This document shows positions 25,274-33,381 of a stretch of DNA of 64,000 nt, piece by piece. The translations under genes were made by a program, and so were the position numbers. Each line of letters starts with the position of its first letter. The stretch's first letter is position 1. A model generated the notes under the pieces. That model was not told the origin of the DNA. It ran no database searches and was given only the letters and a program-made list of their open reading frames with translations. This stretch comes from Rhodobacter sp. SGA-6-6 (GTDB lineage: Bacteria > Pseudomonadota > Alphaproteobacteria > Rhodobacterales > Rhodobacteraceae), in contig NZ_JAAKGP010000004.1 of NCBI RefSeq assembly GCF_011043545.1, positions 1 to 64,000 of the forward strand, given 5' to 3'.

Positions 25274-26131
25274 ATGACCCCGACCCGGCTGAAGCGGCCC
25301 CTCCTTGCCGCCCTGATGAGCGCCGCGCTGGCCCTGCCCGCCCTGGCCGGGGTGGACACCGCCGCCCAGGCCCTGCTGCCCGAGGCCAACCGCGACTCGG
25401 GCAAGCTGCTGGTCGTGGTCTCGCTGGCCTATCCGCCGATGGAATACACCGACGCCGGCTCCGAGGAGCTGAAGGGCTTCGACATCGACCTGGCGCGCGA
25501 GATCGCCGCCCGGCTGGGGCTGGAGCCGGAATTCGCCAATGTCGAGTTCCCGCAGCTGATTCCGCAGGTGGTGACCGGCCGGTCCGAGATGATCATCAGC
25601 GCCTTCTCCGACAAGGTGGAGCGGCAGGCGCAGCTGGACTTCATCGACTACTTCAACACCGGCAACGTGTTCTACTCGACCGCCGAGCACAGGGACGAGA
25701 TCAAGGACGAGAAGGACCTTTGCGGCAAGACCATTGCCGTGGCCACCGGCACCAGCTGGGTGACCTGGGCCGAGGAGGTGGGCAAGGCCAACTGCCCGGC
25801 CGACAACCTCTACAACGTGATCCAGATCCCCACCCAGGCCGAGCATATCATGCAGATCAACCAGGGCCGGGCGCAGGCTTCGGTGATCGGCGTGGAAGGA
25901 CTGGCGGATCTGGAGATCAACGAGCCGGGCGCCTTCTACCAGATCGGCGCGGCGGGCGATCCGAACCCCTACGGCATGGCCTTCGAGAAATCGAACACCG
26001 CCCTGCGCGATGCGGTGCTGGCGGCGCTGAACGGCATGATGGCCGACGGCACCTACAAGGAAATCGTCGACCGCTACCATCTGGGTGTTGGCGCGGTGGA
26101 CGAATTCGTGATCAACGGCGCCACGGAATAG
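25274..26131 (+). CDS. Amino-acid-type ABC transporter substrate-binding protein
   Basis: A 285-residue periplasmic binding protein (SBP_bac_3 family) with a signal peptide (hydrophobic residues about 10-24, cleavage near ALAGVD). The mature chain shows the typical LLVVVSLAYPPMEYTDAG strand, the KGFDIDLAREIAARLGLEPEF loop and a VTGRSEMIISAFSDKVERQ segment. These proteins bind polar amino acids, opines and related small charged compounds. Because the operon encodes a sugar-type kinase and no amino-acid catabolic enzyme, the true ligand may be an unusual compound. SD AGAGGA precedes the ATG. Confidence 0.88.
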   Translation: MTPTRLKRPLLAALMSAALALPALAGVDTAAQALLPEANRDSGKLLVVVSLAYPPMEYTDAGSEELKGFDIDLAREIAARLGLEPEFANVEFPQLIPQVVTGRSEMIISAFSDKVERQAQLDFIDYFNTGNVFYSTAEHRDEIKDEKDLCGKTIAVATGTSWVTWAEEVGKANCPADNLYNVIQIPTQAEHIMQINQGRAQASVIGVEGLADLEINEPGAFYQIGAAGDPNPYGMAFEKSNTALRDAVLAALNGMMADGTYKEIVDRYHLGVGAVDEFVINGATE

Positions 26132-26145
26132 GCGGGGGCCGGGAC

Positions 26146-26934
26146 ATGACGGGATCGGGCGAAAACGGCACGCAGGCGGGCGGCGACCCGCTGTCGGGCA
26201 TGACGCTCGATTCCTATTCCGGCGAGCAGCTCTACCGCCAGCTCTACCGCGGCCTGCGCAGCGCCATCCTCTCCGGCGCCTGGGGCGAGGGCGAGATCAT
26301 CCCCTCCGAGAACGAGATGCGCGACCGCTTCGCCATCGCGCGGACCACCGTGCGCCACGCCATGGCGCTGCTGGTGCGCGAGGGGCTGGTGGCGCAGGTG
26401 CGCGGCAAGGGCACCATGGTCTCGCACCGGCCGGTCAGCCACAGCGTCTGGAACTTCGGCAGCTTCACCGACCTCGCCCGCGCCAACGGCAAGCGCCCGG
26501 TGACGCGGGTTCTGGAGCATCGGGTCGAGGACGGCGTGCTGCTGCTGGTGCGCGCCCGCGGCCTGGGCGGGGCCGGCGGGGTGGAGTGGCTGAACCTCGA
26601 CACCTCCTGGCTGCCGCTGGCGCAATATCCGGGGATCGAGCGCTACGACTTCGCGGCGCAGTCGCTTTACGCCGTGCTGCGCCGCGACTACGGCCGCACC
26701 CCGGCCCGGTCCGAGATCCTGCTGTCGGTGGTGCCGCCGAGCCCGCAGCTGATCGAGGTCTTCGGCGCCGAGCCCGCAGTGCCGGGCTATCTCTGCGCCA
26801 CCGCGGACGTGCTGGACGCCGGGGGCGAGAGGGTCGAGCGCACCTCGATCATCTATTCGCCGCGGGTCGAGATGAAGTTCGCAACCCGCTGGGGCCATGG
26901 CGCCGGCCCCGCCCCGCAGACGGAGGAGAATTGA
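26146..26934 (+). CDS. GntR family regulator with UTRA domain (HutC subfamily)
   Basis: A 262-residue regulator. The N-terminal winged helix-turn-helix spans about residues 22-95, with IIPSENEMRDRFAIARTTVR as the recognition helix region and VRGKGTMV at the wing. The C-terminal part (about 100-250) fits a UTRA effector domain ending with RTSIIYSPRVEMKF. The ATG at 26146 is chosen from the domain start; the frame is open far upstream inside the binding-protein gene, which is not meaningful. The TTGTAG-CTACAA dyad at the operon promoter (23584-23603) is its likely operator. Confidence 0.88.
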   Translation: MTGSGENGTQAGGDPLSGMTLDSYSGEQLYRQLYRGLRSAILSGAWGEGEIIPSENEMRDRFAIARTTVRHAMALLVREGLVAQVRGKGTMVSHRPVSHSVWNFGSFTDLARANGKRPVTRVLEHRVEDGVLLLVRARGLGGAGGVEWLNLDTSWLPLAQYPGIERYDFAAQSLYAVLRRDYGRTPARSEILLSVVPPSPQLIEVFGAEPAVPGYLCATADVLDAGGERVERTSIIYSPRVEMKFATRWGHGAGPAPQTEEN

Positions 26935-26935
26935 G

Positions 26936-27679
26936 ATGACCGCGCTCGGCGGCACCTTCGCGGTGCCGAAACCCATCCTCGGGATGCTGCACCTCGGCGG
27001 CGACACCCCCGCCGACCGGCTGGCGCAGGCGCTGGAAGAGGCGCGGATCATGGCGGGCGAGGGCATCGACGGGCTGGTGGTCGAGAACTACTTCGGCGAT
27101 GCCGGGGATGTGGAACGGGTGCTGGAGCGCCTGCTGGCGCTGGACCTCGGTCCCCGGATCGGCATCAACGTGCTGCACGACGACGCCCGCGCCTTCGCGC
27201 TGGCCCGGCGCTATCCGGTGGCCTTCCTGCAGATCGATTCCATCTGCGGCCACCTGCCGCCCGACCGGGACGCCGCCTTCGCCGAGACGCTGGCCGCCGA
27301 CCGCGCCGGCACGGGCGCGCTGCTGTTCGGCGGGGTGCGCTTCAAGTATCAGCCGGTGCTGTCCGGCCGGTCCGAGGCCGAGGACCTGCGTCTCGGCGCC
27401 GCCCGCTGCGATGCGCTGGTGGTGACCTCCGACGCCACCGGGCAGGAGACCGATCCCGCCAAGATCCGCCGCTTCCGCGCCGCGACCGGCGGGCGGCTGC
27501 CGCTTCTGGTCGGGGCGGGCATGACCGAGGCCAATGCCGCCGCACAGCTGGCGCTGGCCGACGGCGCCATCGTCGGCAGCTGGCTGAAGGAAGGCCATGT
27601 CGACAAGGGCCGCGTGGCGCCGGCGCATGTCGCGCGCTTCATGGCCGCGGTGCGCCGGGCGCGGGCGGAGGCGGCATGA
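26936..27679 (+). CDS. BtpA/SgcQ family TIM-barrel protein
   Basis: A 247-residue protein of the BtpA/SgcQ family, predicted to adopt a phosphate-binding TIM barrel. Visible features are PKPILGMLHLGG at 10-21, VVENYFGDAGD near 45, a QIDSICGHL segment, GVRFKYQPVLSG near 130 and the C-terminal LPLLVGAGMTEANA and GAIVGSWLK, which resembles a phosphate-binding loop. BtpA was linked to photosystem I assembly in cyanobacteria, and SgcQ lies in an uncharacterised enterobacterial sugar operon; the reaction is not established to my knowledge. GGAGGA precedes the ATG at 26936. It overlaps the following gene by four bases. Confidence 0.85.
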   Translation: MTALGGTFAVPKPILGMLHLGGDTPADRLAQALEEARIMAGEGIDGLVVENYFGDAGDVERVLERLLALDLGPRIGINVLHDDARAFALARRYPVAFLQIDSICGHLPPDRDAAFAETLAADRAGTGALLFGGVRFKYQPVLSGRSEAEDLRLGAARCDALVVTSDATGQETDPAKIRRFRAATGGRLPLLVGAGMTEANAAAQLALADGAIVGSWLKEGHVDKGRVAPAHVARFMAAVRRARAEAA

Positions 27680-28158
27680 TCCTGCGCGCCCTGCCCCTGA
27701 CCGCCGAGGCCTTCGCCCCCTTCGGCCGCGTCTTCGACCTGACCGGCGCGCCCGGCGATGGGGTGCGGCCGATGTCCGGCGACGGCTGGACCGACAGCTA
27801 CACCCTGGCCCCGCTGATCGACGGGCCGGGCCACCTGGGCCTGACCCAGGGCCCCGCCGCCCCCTGGGACTGCCGCCTGATGGAGCGCCATCCCCGCACC
27901 GAGGAGGCGCTGTTCTGCGCCGGCGCGCCCATCGTGCTGGCCGTCGCCCCCGGCAGCGCGGCGCCCGCACCGCTGGCGGAAACGCTGCGCGCCTTCGTCA
28001 TCCGGCCCGGGCAGGTGGCGGTGATGGAGCGCGGGGTCTGGCACGACGCCTGCCGCGGGCTGGACGGCCCCACGCCCTATCACTGGATGGCGACCTGCGG
28101 TCTCGGCCCCGACCCCTGGGTCGAGGTGGCCGGCGGCCCGGTCCGGGTGTCGGCATGA
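27676..28158 (+). CDS. Ureidoglycolate lyase (AllA) family protein
   Basis: A 160-residue cupin-fold protein of the AllA family, whose type member splits ureidoglycolate into glyoxylate and urea. The family N-terminus LTAEAFAPFGRVFDL and the ERHPRTEEALFCAG block are present; C-terminally VMERGVWHDACRGL carries the usual WH motif. No other allantoin- or urate-degrading gene is nearby, so a different but chemically related substrate is likely. It overlaps the BtpA-like gene by four bases and the kinase gene by four bases, implying the three proteins act in one pathway. Confidence 0.82.
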   Translation: MILRALPLTAEAFAPFGRVFDLTGAPGDGVRPMSGDGWTDSYTLAPLIDGPGHLGLTQGPAAPWDCRLMERHPRTEEALFCAGAPIVLAVAPGSAAPAPLAETLRAFVIRPGQVAVMERGVWHDACRGLDGPTPYHWMATCGLGPDPWVEVAGGPVRVSA

Positions 28159-29078
28159 CCGCCTTCTTCATCGGCGACGTGGCGCTGGACGAATATTTCA
28201 CCGCCGAGCGCTGGCCGGGCCTCGCCGACAAGGATTTCGTCGACGAGCTGCCGGCGGAATGCGGCGGCTCCATCGCCAATGCGGCGGTGGTCCATGCCGC
28301 GCTCGGCGGCGGGACCGAGTTCATCTCGCTGCTGAACGACAGCGCGCTTTCCGACCGGCTGGTCGCCGATCTTCAGGCCAACGGCGTCTCGACCCGCCAC
28401 ATGTTGCGCCAGCCCGGCATCCCGGAGTCGCGCAACCTGATCTTCCTGGTCGGCGGCGAGCATGTGGTGCTGACCCTGCGGATGGGGCAGCAGCCGATGC
28501 CGCTGCCGCCCGCAACCATGGCGGCGCTGCGCCGGCCCGGCTTTCTCTACACCACGCTCTACCGCGCCCGCCGGCTGCAGGAGGCCGGGGGGACGCTGGC
28601 CCGGGCCGCCCTGCTGACGGACCTGCGCCGCCATGGCCGCCGCACCGTCTTCGACCTCGACGTCGGCGGCGCGGCGGAAGCGGACGCGGCCTATCTGCAC
28701 GGGGCCGAGGTGGTGATCTTCAACCAGGTCGGCTTCCGCGCCACCTTCGGCCATGACGACCTGGCCAGGGCCGAGGACTGGCGCCGCGCCCATGGCATCG
28801 CCCGGCTGGTCCGCACCATGGCCGAGGACGGCGCCGAGGCGCTGGACCGCGGCCGGACGCTGCGGGTGCCGGGCCACCGCGTGAATGTGGTGGATGTCAC
28901 CGGCGCCGGCGACACCTTCGGCGCGGCGCTGACCTGGGGCCTCGGCCAGGGCCATGGCTTCGGCGCGGCGCTGGACTTCGCGGTCGCCGCGGCCTCGCGC
29001 TCGGTCACCCGGCACGGCCCGCGCGGCGGCAAGGCCGGAGTCGATCAGGTGCGGGCCTGGCTGGCGGCGCGCGGCTGA
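28155..29078 (+). CDS. PfkB family carbohydrate/nucleoside kinase
   Basis: A 307-residue ribokinase-fold kinase. It shows the N-terminal GDVALDEYF strand, the substrate-side PAECGGSIANAAVV segment near residue 35 (PfkB signature 1 region) and the C-terminal signature DVTGAGDTFGAALTWGLGQG near 255 with catalytic Asp in GAGD. It phosphorylates a sugar, nucleoside or similar alcohol; the specific substrate is not evident. The ATG overlaps the upstream stop codon (ATGA). Its TGA stop abuts the TCA of the convergent DUF1491 gene with no gap, forming the 14-bp palindrome CGGCTGATCAGCCG at 29072-29085. Confidence 0.87.
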   Translation: MTAFFIGDVALDEYFTAERWPGLADKDFVDELPAECGGSIANAAVVHAALGGGTEFISLLNDSALSDRLVADLQANGVSTRHMLRQPGIPESRNLIFLVGGEHVVLTLRMGQQPMPLPPATMAALRRPGFLYTTLYRARRLQEAGGTLARAALLTDLRRHGRRTVFDLDVGGAAEADAAYLHGAEVVIFNQVGFRATFGHDDLARAEDWRRAHGIARLVRTMAEDGAEALDRGRTLRVPGHRVNVVDVTGAGDTFGAALTWGLGQGHGFGAALDFAVAAASRSVTRHGPRGGKAGVDQVRAWLAARG

Positions 29079-29417
29079 TCAGCCGTCCAGCCCGTCCTCC
29101 TCCAGCAGGGTCCGGCCTTGCCGGTCCTCGACCTCGATCACCCAGAGGTCGGGGTCCCGCCCGCCCTCGCGCGCCAGCGCCGCATCCACCTGAGTTTCCG
29201 CCCCTTCGGCCAGCACCTGCCAGCGGCGGGTGTCGCTGGCGAAGTCCCATCGCCGCACGAAGGCCCGGGCCTGCCCGTCCATCGTCGCCAGCTTGACGAT
29301 CACCGCGCCCGAGGTCTCGTCGCCGCGCCGCGCCAGATAGGCCGGGATCGCCGCCAGCCGCAGCCGCGCCAGATAGGCCGCGACCCAGAGGCCGGAGGCC
29401 AGCCGCGGCTCAGCCAT
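29079..29417 (-). CDS. DUF1491 family protein
   Basis: A 112-residue alphaproteobacterial protein of unknown function that normally lies between era and recO. It starts with RLASGLWVAAYLARLRLAAI, has GAVIVKLATMDGQA in the middle and ends in WVIEVEDRQGRTLLEEDG. No signal or membrane segment. It overlaps era by eight bases, so it is translated from the era transcript. recO, its usual downstream neighbour, is missing from this position; convergent pfkB follows immediately. Confidence 0.88.
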   Translation of the reverse strand: MAEPRLASGLWVAAYLARLRLAAIPAYLARRGDETSGAVIVKLATMDGQARAFVRRWDFASDTRRWQVLAEGAETQVDAALAREGGRDPDLWVIEVEDRQGRTLLEEDGLDG

Positions 29418-30333
29418 CGCCGTCCTTGAAGTCGAGGCCCATCTCGGTATAGCGCTCGGCCTCGTCCAGCCAGTTCGGCCGCACCTTCACCGTCAGGAAC
29501 AGATGCGCCGGCCGGCCGAGGAATTCCGAGATCTCCGCCCGCGCCGCCGCACCGATGGCCTTGATCGTCTCGCCCTTGTGGCCAAGGACGATCCCCTTGT
29601 GCCCCTCGCGCGCGACATAGACCACCTGGTCGATCCGGGCCGAGCCGTCGGCGCGCTCCTCCCATTTCTCGGTCTCGACGGTCAGCTGGTAGGGCAGTTC
29701 CTCGTGCAGCCGCAGGGTCAGCTTCTCGCGCGTCATCTCGGCGGCGATCATCCGCACCGGCAGGTCGGCCAGCTGGTCCTCGGGGTAATACCACGGGCCC
29801 TCGGGCAATTCGCCCGCCAGCCAGTCCTTCAGGTCCTCGACCCCGTGGCCGCGCTCGGCGCTGATCATGAAGGTCTTGGCGAAGGGGAAGGCCTCGTTCA
29901 TCTTCTGCGCCAGCGCCAGCAGGACCTCGGCCTTCACCCGGTCGATCTTGTTGATCGCCAGCGCCACCGGCTTGCCCCTGGGCATCTCGTCGCGCAGGCG
30001 GTCGATGATGGCCTGCGTGCCCTCGGTCAGCCCGCGATGCGCCTCGATCAGCAGCACCACAATGTCGGCATCGGCCGCGCCGCCCCAGGCCGCCTTGACC
30101 ATGGAACGGTCCAGCCGCCGCCGCGGCCGGAAGATGCCCGGCGTGTCGACGAAGACGATCTGGCTCTGCCCCGCCATGCAGACGCCGCGAATGCGCGCCC
30201 GGGTGGTCTGCACCTTGTGGGTGACGATCGACACCTTCGCGCCCACCATGCGGTTCAGCAGCGTGGACTTGCCGGCGTTCGGCTCTCCGATCAGGGCGAC
30301 GAAGCCCGCGCGGGTGGGTTCCGTTTCAGCCAT
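29410..30333 (-). CDS. era: GTPase Era
   Basis: A 307-residue Era, the essential GTPase that binds the 3' end of 16S rRNA during 30S maturation. G1 GEPNAGKS (16-23), the G2 region with TTRARIRG, G3 DTPG near 65 and G4 NKID near 128. The C-terminal KH domain carries [20 protein letters not shown]. The ATG at 30333 starts at the family N-terminus and overlaps the rnc stop by eight bases. Gene order lepB-rnc-era-DUF1491 is the conserved alphaproteobacterial arrangement. Confidence 0.96.
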   Translation of the reverse strand: MAETEPTRAGFVALIGEPNAGKSTLLNRMVGAKVSIVTHKVQTTRARIRGVCMAGQSQIVFVDTPGIFRPRRRLDRSMVKAAWGGAADADIVVLLIEAHRGLTEGTQAIIDRLRDEMPRGKPVALAINKIDRVKAEVLLALAQKMNEAFPFAKTFMISAERGHGVEDLKDWLAGELPEGPWYYPEDQLADLPVRMIAAEMTREKLTLRLHEELPYQLTVETEKWEERADGSARIDQVVYVAREGHKGIVLGHKGETIKAIGAAARAEISEFLGRPAHLFLTVKVRPNWLDEAERYTEMGLDFKDGDG

Positions 30334-31015
30334 CCCCGGCCTCCATTCGTTCGAGCAGCGCCCTTGCCGCCGCCTGTTCCGCCGCGCGTTTCGACCCCGC
30401 AGCGGCCTCGGCCGCCTCTCCGCTCGCCAGCGAGACCAGCACGGTGAAGACCGGCTGGTGGTCCGGGCCCTTGCGGCCGGTCTCGGCATAGGCGGGGGGC
30501 GGCATCCCGCGGGCCTGCGCCCATTCCTGCAGCGCGGTCTTCGGGTCGCGGGCATCGGCCTCCACCGTGCCGATCCGCGCGCCCCAGAGCCGCAGCACCA
30601 GCGCCCGCGCCGCCTCGAAGCCGGCATCCAGATGGACGGCGGCGATCACCGCCTCCATCGCGTCGCCCAGAAGCGCCTCTTTCCGGCGACCGCCGGACAG
30701 CATCTCGGACCGGCCCAGCTTCAGCACATCGCCCAAGGCCACCTCGCGCGCCACCTCGGCGCAGGTCTCCTTGCGCACCAGCGCGTTGAAGCGCGGTGCC
30801 AGCTGGCCTTCGGTCGCGGCCTTGTCGGCGGCCAGCAGTGCCTCGGCCATGGTCAGGCCGAGCACGCGGTCGCCCAGGAATTCCAGCCGCTGGTTGTCGG
30901 GCCGGGTGGCCGAGCCGATGGAGGCATGGGTGACGGCGCGCAAAAGCAGTTCGGGACGGCGGAACTCGTGCCCGATGCGGGCCTGGAAGGCCAGGAGGTC
31001 CGCCGAGAGCCGCAC
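30326..31015 (-). CDS. rnc: Ribonuclease III
   Basis: A 229-residue double-strand-specific endoribonuclease that processes rRNA precursors and sRNA targets. The catalytic signature [11 protein letters not shown] lies at 41-51, with the second acidic cluster in [11 protein letters not shown] near 115. The C-terminal dsRNA-binding domain covers about 155-225 and ends [18 protein letters not shown]. The start is GTG at 31015, which begins directly after the lepB TAG stop with no intervening base, so termination-reinitiation is probable. Confidence 0.95.
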   Translation of the reverse strand: MRLSADLLAFQARIGHEFRRPELLLRAVTHASIGSATRPDNQRLEFLGDRVLGLTMAEALLAADKAATEGQLAPRFNALVRKETCAEVAREVALGDVLKLGRSEMLSGGRRKEALLGDAMEAVIAAVHLDAGFEAARALVLRLWGARIGTVEADARDPKTALQEWAQARGMPPPAYAETGRKGPDHQPVFTVLVSLASGEAAEAAAGSKRAAEQAAARALLERMEAGDG

Positions 31016-31801
31016 CTATTCCACCGGCACGAAGTAGCGGTCCGACCGCCAGGTCCAGAAATACAGGATGCGGCGGCCGGCGGAGGAGAAGATGATCCGG
31101 TCGGCGCGGCCGATCAGGTTCTCGGCCGGGACGAAGCCCACGCCGCCCACCTTCTGGTCGAAGCGGCTGTCGGCGGAATCGTCGCGGTTGTCGCCCATCA
31201 CGAAGTAATGCCCCGCGGGCACGGTGAAGATGCCGGTGTTGTCGCCGGCGCCGCGGGCGTCGATGTTCAGCACGTCATGGCTGCGACCGCCCGGAAGCGT
31301 CTCGGTGAAGCGCGATTTCTTGCAGACCGCGCCGTCGCCAACCGGCGCATTCTCGCAGCGCGGGCGGTTGGCCATCGGGCCCTGCGGCTCCATCACTTCC
31401 TCGAAGATGCCGGCGGGCTCCTGCGGCACCATCTCGCCGTTCAGGTAGAGGACGCCCTCCTTCATCTGCACGGTGTCGCCGGGCAGGCCGACCACCCGCT
31501 TGATCAGGTCGTCGCCCTTGACCGGATGGCGGAACACCACCACGTCGCCGCGTTCGGGATCGGAGCCGAACAGTCGGCCCGAGAAGGGGCACATGGCGAA
31601 GGGGCAGGAATACTTGGAATAGCCGTAGGCCATCTTGTTGACGAAGAGGAAGTCGCCGACCAGCAGCGTGTCCTTCATCGAGGACGACGGAATCCAGAAC
31701 GGCTGGAAGAACAGCGTGCGGAAGACGCCCGCGATGATCAGCGCCCAGAACACGGTCTTCACCAGTTCCCACACGCCCTCTTCGGATTTCGCCTTCGCCA
31801 T
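31016..31801 (-). CDS. lepB: Signal peptidase I
   Basis: A 261-residue type I signal peptidase. One N-terminal membrane anchor (about residues 12-30) is followed by the catalytic Ser41 in IPSSSMKDTL and the general-base Lys101 in GDDLIKRVVGLPGD. The GDNRDDSADSR box (domain E) lies in the C-terminal third. An insertion with several cysteines near 65-75 and 145-160 is typical of the group. I prefer ATG 31801, which has a GAGG six bases upstream, over ATG 31813, four codons longer. Confidence 0.95.
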   Translation of the reverse strand: MAKAKSEEGVWELVKTVFWALIIAGVFRTLFFQPFWIPSSSMKDTLLVGDFLFVNKMAYGYSKYSCPFAMCPFSGRLFGSDPERGDVVVFRHPVKGDDLIKRVVGLPGDTVQMKEGVLYLNGEMVPQEPAGIFEEVMEPQGPMANRPRCENAPVGDGAVCKKSRFTETLPGGRSHDVLNIDARGAGDNTGIFTVPAGHYFVMGDNRDDSADSRFDQKVGGVGFVPAENLIGRADRIIFSSAGRRILYFWTWRSDRYFVPVE

Positions 31802-31853
31802 CTGCTGCCTCATCTGCCTGTCGGGCCGCTTCTTGCGCGGCGGGGGTGGGGAG

Positions 31854-32279
31854 TCAAGTCGCGGGGCCTGCGACCGGCCGCGCCTCGATCACCACGAAGG
31901 CCTGCGCCCAGGGGTGGTCGTCGGTCAAGGTGACATGGATCACGGCCTCGTGGCCGGCGGGCGTCATCTGCGCCAGCCGCTCGGCCGCCCAGCCGGTGAC
32001 ATGCATCACCGGCTGGCCCGAGCGCAGGTTGGTCACCGCCATGTCCTTCCAGCCGATCCCCATCCGCAGCCCGGTGCCGAGCGCCTTGGAACAGGCCTCC
32101 TTCGCCGCCCAGCGTTTGGCATAGGTCGCGGCCACCTCGCGGCGGCTTTCCGCTTTCCGCTGCTCGGCTTCGGTGAAGACGCGATTGCGGAAACGGTCGC
32201 CGAACCGGGCCAGCGTGGCCTCGATCCGGTCGATGTTGGCAAGGTCGGTGCCGATGCCGAGGATCACCGCCCGCCCCAT
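31854..32279 (-). CDS. acpS: Holo-[acyl-carrier-protein] synthase
   Basis: A 141-residue AcpS that attaches 4'-phosphopantetheine from CoA to acyl carrier protein. The family N-terminus [14 protein letters not shown] carries the metal-ligand Asp, and [16 protein letters not shown] near 55-70 carries the second acidic residue and CoA-binding Lys. Length is typical. The ATG at 32279 has no good SD; a GTG four codons in (position 32267) is a possible alternative that matches shorter homologues. It lies between pdxJ, from which the R3 hairpins separate it, and lepB. Confidence 0.93.
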   Translation of the reverse strand: MGRAVILGIGTDLANIDRIEATLARFGDRFRNRVFTEAEQRKAESRREVAATYAKRWAAKEACSKALGTGLRMGIGWKDMAVTNLRSGQPVMHVTGWAAERLAQMTPAGHEAVIHVTLTDDHPWAQAFVVIEARPVAGPAT

Positions 32280-32286
32280 GCGCGAC

Positions 32287-32333
32287 GCAAATTCCTTAGA
32301 AGGAATTTGCCAAAATTCTTCAAAGAATTTTGG
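32287..32333. repeat. Tandem near-palindromes (R3 copy 2) between pdxJ and acpS
   Basis: Two back-to-back near-perfect palindromes: GCAAATTCCTT-AG-AAGGAATTTGC (32287-32310) and CCAAAATTCTT-CA-AAGAATTTTGG (32310-32333), sharing one base. The A/T content is far above the surroundings. In the minus-strand pdxJ-acpS direction they come right after the pdxJ stop and before the acpS start, so they could attenuate or stabilise the operon transcript. Copy 1, same architecture, is at 1905-1954. Confidence 0.7.
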
Positions 32334-32337
32334 CGGC

Positions 32338-33090
32338 TCATCGGATGCCCCGCGCTTCGTCCATCCGCCGGCGCATCTCCTCGATCGCCGGGCCGAGGCC
32401 GCGGTAGATCGCCTCGCCGATCAGGAAATGGCCGATGTTCAACTCCATCACCTCGGGAAAGGCGGCGACCGGGGCTACGTTGTCGTAGGTCAGGCCATGG
32501 CCGGCATGGACCTCCAGCCCCAGCGACTGCGCCAGCGCCGCACCCTTGCGCAGCGCGGCCAGTTCCGCCTCGGCCTCGTCCTGGCGGCCCTCGGCGTGGA
32601 GGTCGGAGTAATGGCCGGTGTGCAGTTCCACCACCGCCGCGCCGATGCGGGCGCTGGCCTCGATCTGCGCGGGCGCGTGGCCGATGAACATCGAGACGCG
32701 GATGCCCGCCTCGCGCAGCGGCGCGATATAGGCGGCCAGCCGGGATTCATCCCCCGCCACGTCGAGGCCGCCCTCGGTGGTGCGTTCCTCGCGCCGTTCG
32801 GGGACGAGGCAGGCGGCATGGGGTTTCAGCCGCAGCAGGATCGCCTGCATCTCCTCGGTGGCGGCGCATTCGAAGTTCAGCGGGATGCCGATGCCGGCGG
32901 CCAGCGCCTCCATGTCGGCGTCGCGGATATGGCGGCGGTCCTCGCGCAGATGGGCGGTGATGCCGTCTGCCCCCGCAGTCTCGGCCAGGATCGCCGCGCG
33001 CAGCGGGTCGGGCCAGGCCGAGCCGCGGGCATTCCGCACCGTCGCCACATGGTCGATGTTGACCCCCAGTCTCAGCCGCCCGCCCGCCAT
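32338..33090 (-). CDS. pdxJ: Pyridoxine 5'-phosphate synthase
   Basis: A 250-residue PdxJ, the TIM-barrel enzyme that condenses 3-amino-1-hydroxyacetone phosphate with deoxyxylulose 5-phosphate to pyridoxine 5'-phosphate. The N-terminus [19 protein letters not shown], the [16 protein letters not shown] block near 40 and ELHTGHYSD and [11 protein letters not shown] near the end are diagnostic. The ATG at 33090 is the family start; the frame runs open upstream through the R1 repeat, giving a spurious long ORF. It is in the conserved rsh-DUF2062-pdxJ-acpS-lepB order, interrupted upstream only by R1 copy B. Confidence 0.95.
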   Translation of the reverse strand: MAGGRLRLGVNIDHVATVRNARGSAWPDPLRAAILAETAGADGITAHLREDRRHIRDADMEALAAGIGIPLNFECAATEEMQAILLRLKPHAACLVPERREERTTEGGLDVAGDESRLAAYIAPLREAGIRVSMFIGHAPAQIEASARIGAAVVELHTGHYSDLHAEGRQDEAEAELAALRKGAALAQSLGLEVHAGHGLTYDNVAPVAAFPEVMELNIGHFLIGEAIYRGLGPAIEEMRRRMDEARGIR

Positions 33091-33180
33091 GACGCCGCTC
33101 CGTTTCCCTGTTCCCCAGTCGGGCCGCAGACTAGGGCGGATCGCCAGCCCCCGCAACCGCGGGCGGTGGGACGCATGGGC

Positions 33181-33360
33181 CGGGCGAGAACAGGCGAGGA
33201 CTGCCTCGCCCCCGCCCGCGCGCAGCGGTTCAGCCGGAGACGGTGCGGCACATAATCCCGGGAGGCCAGCGCCCGACCCGGCGGGCGCTGGCCGGGACCT
33301 ATGGCCCGGCCGGGACAAGGTGAGCCGTTGCGCGGTGGCGAAGGCGATAGGCTTCGCCAA
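33181..33360 (+). repeat. R1 four-hairpin repeat, copy B (internally shortened)
   Basis: Lies between two minus-strand genes. Hairpin 1 is GGCGAGG-ACTG-CCTCGCC (33193-33210), flanked by CGGGCGAG and CCCGCCCG. Hairpin 2 keeps both 12-base arms, GGCCAGCGCCCG (33264-33275) and CGGGCGCTGGCC (33282-33293), but its loop is only six bases because about 31 bases present in copies A and C are missing. Hairpin 3 follows with GGCCGGG/CCCGGCC (33290-33312). Hairpin 4 is TGGCGAAG/CTTCGCCA (33336-33359). Preserving the stem while deleting the loop suggests the fold is what is selected or what the element needs. Confidence 0.85.
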
Positions 33361-33381
33361 GGCCGACGGAGACGGCAGCAG

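Noticed and set aside
33091-33360. N-terminal extension of PdxJ through R1 copy B
   Set aside because: The frame is open for about 90 codons upstream, but PdxJ family similarity starts at the ATG at 33090 and the extension is repeat sequence; kept only as part of the R1 reading-frame question.
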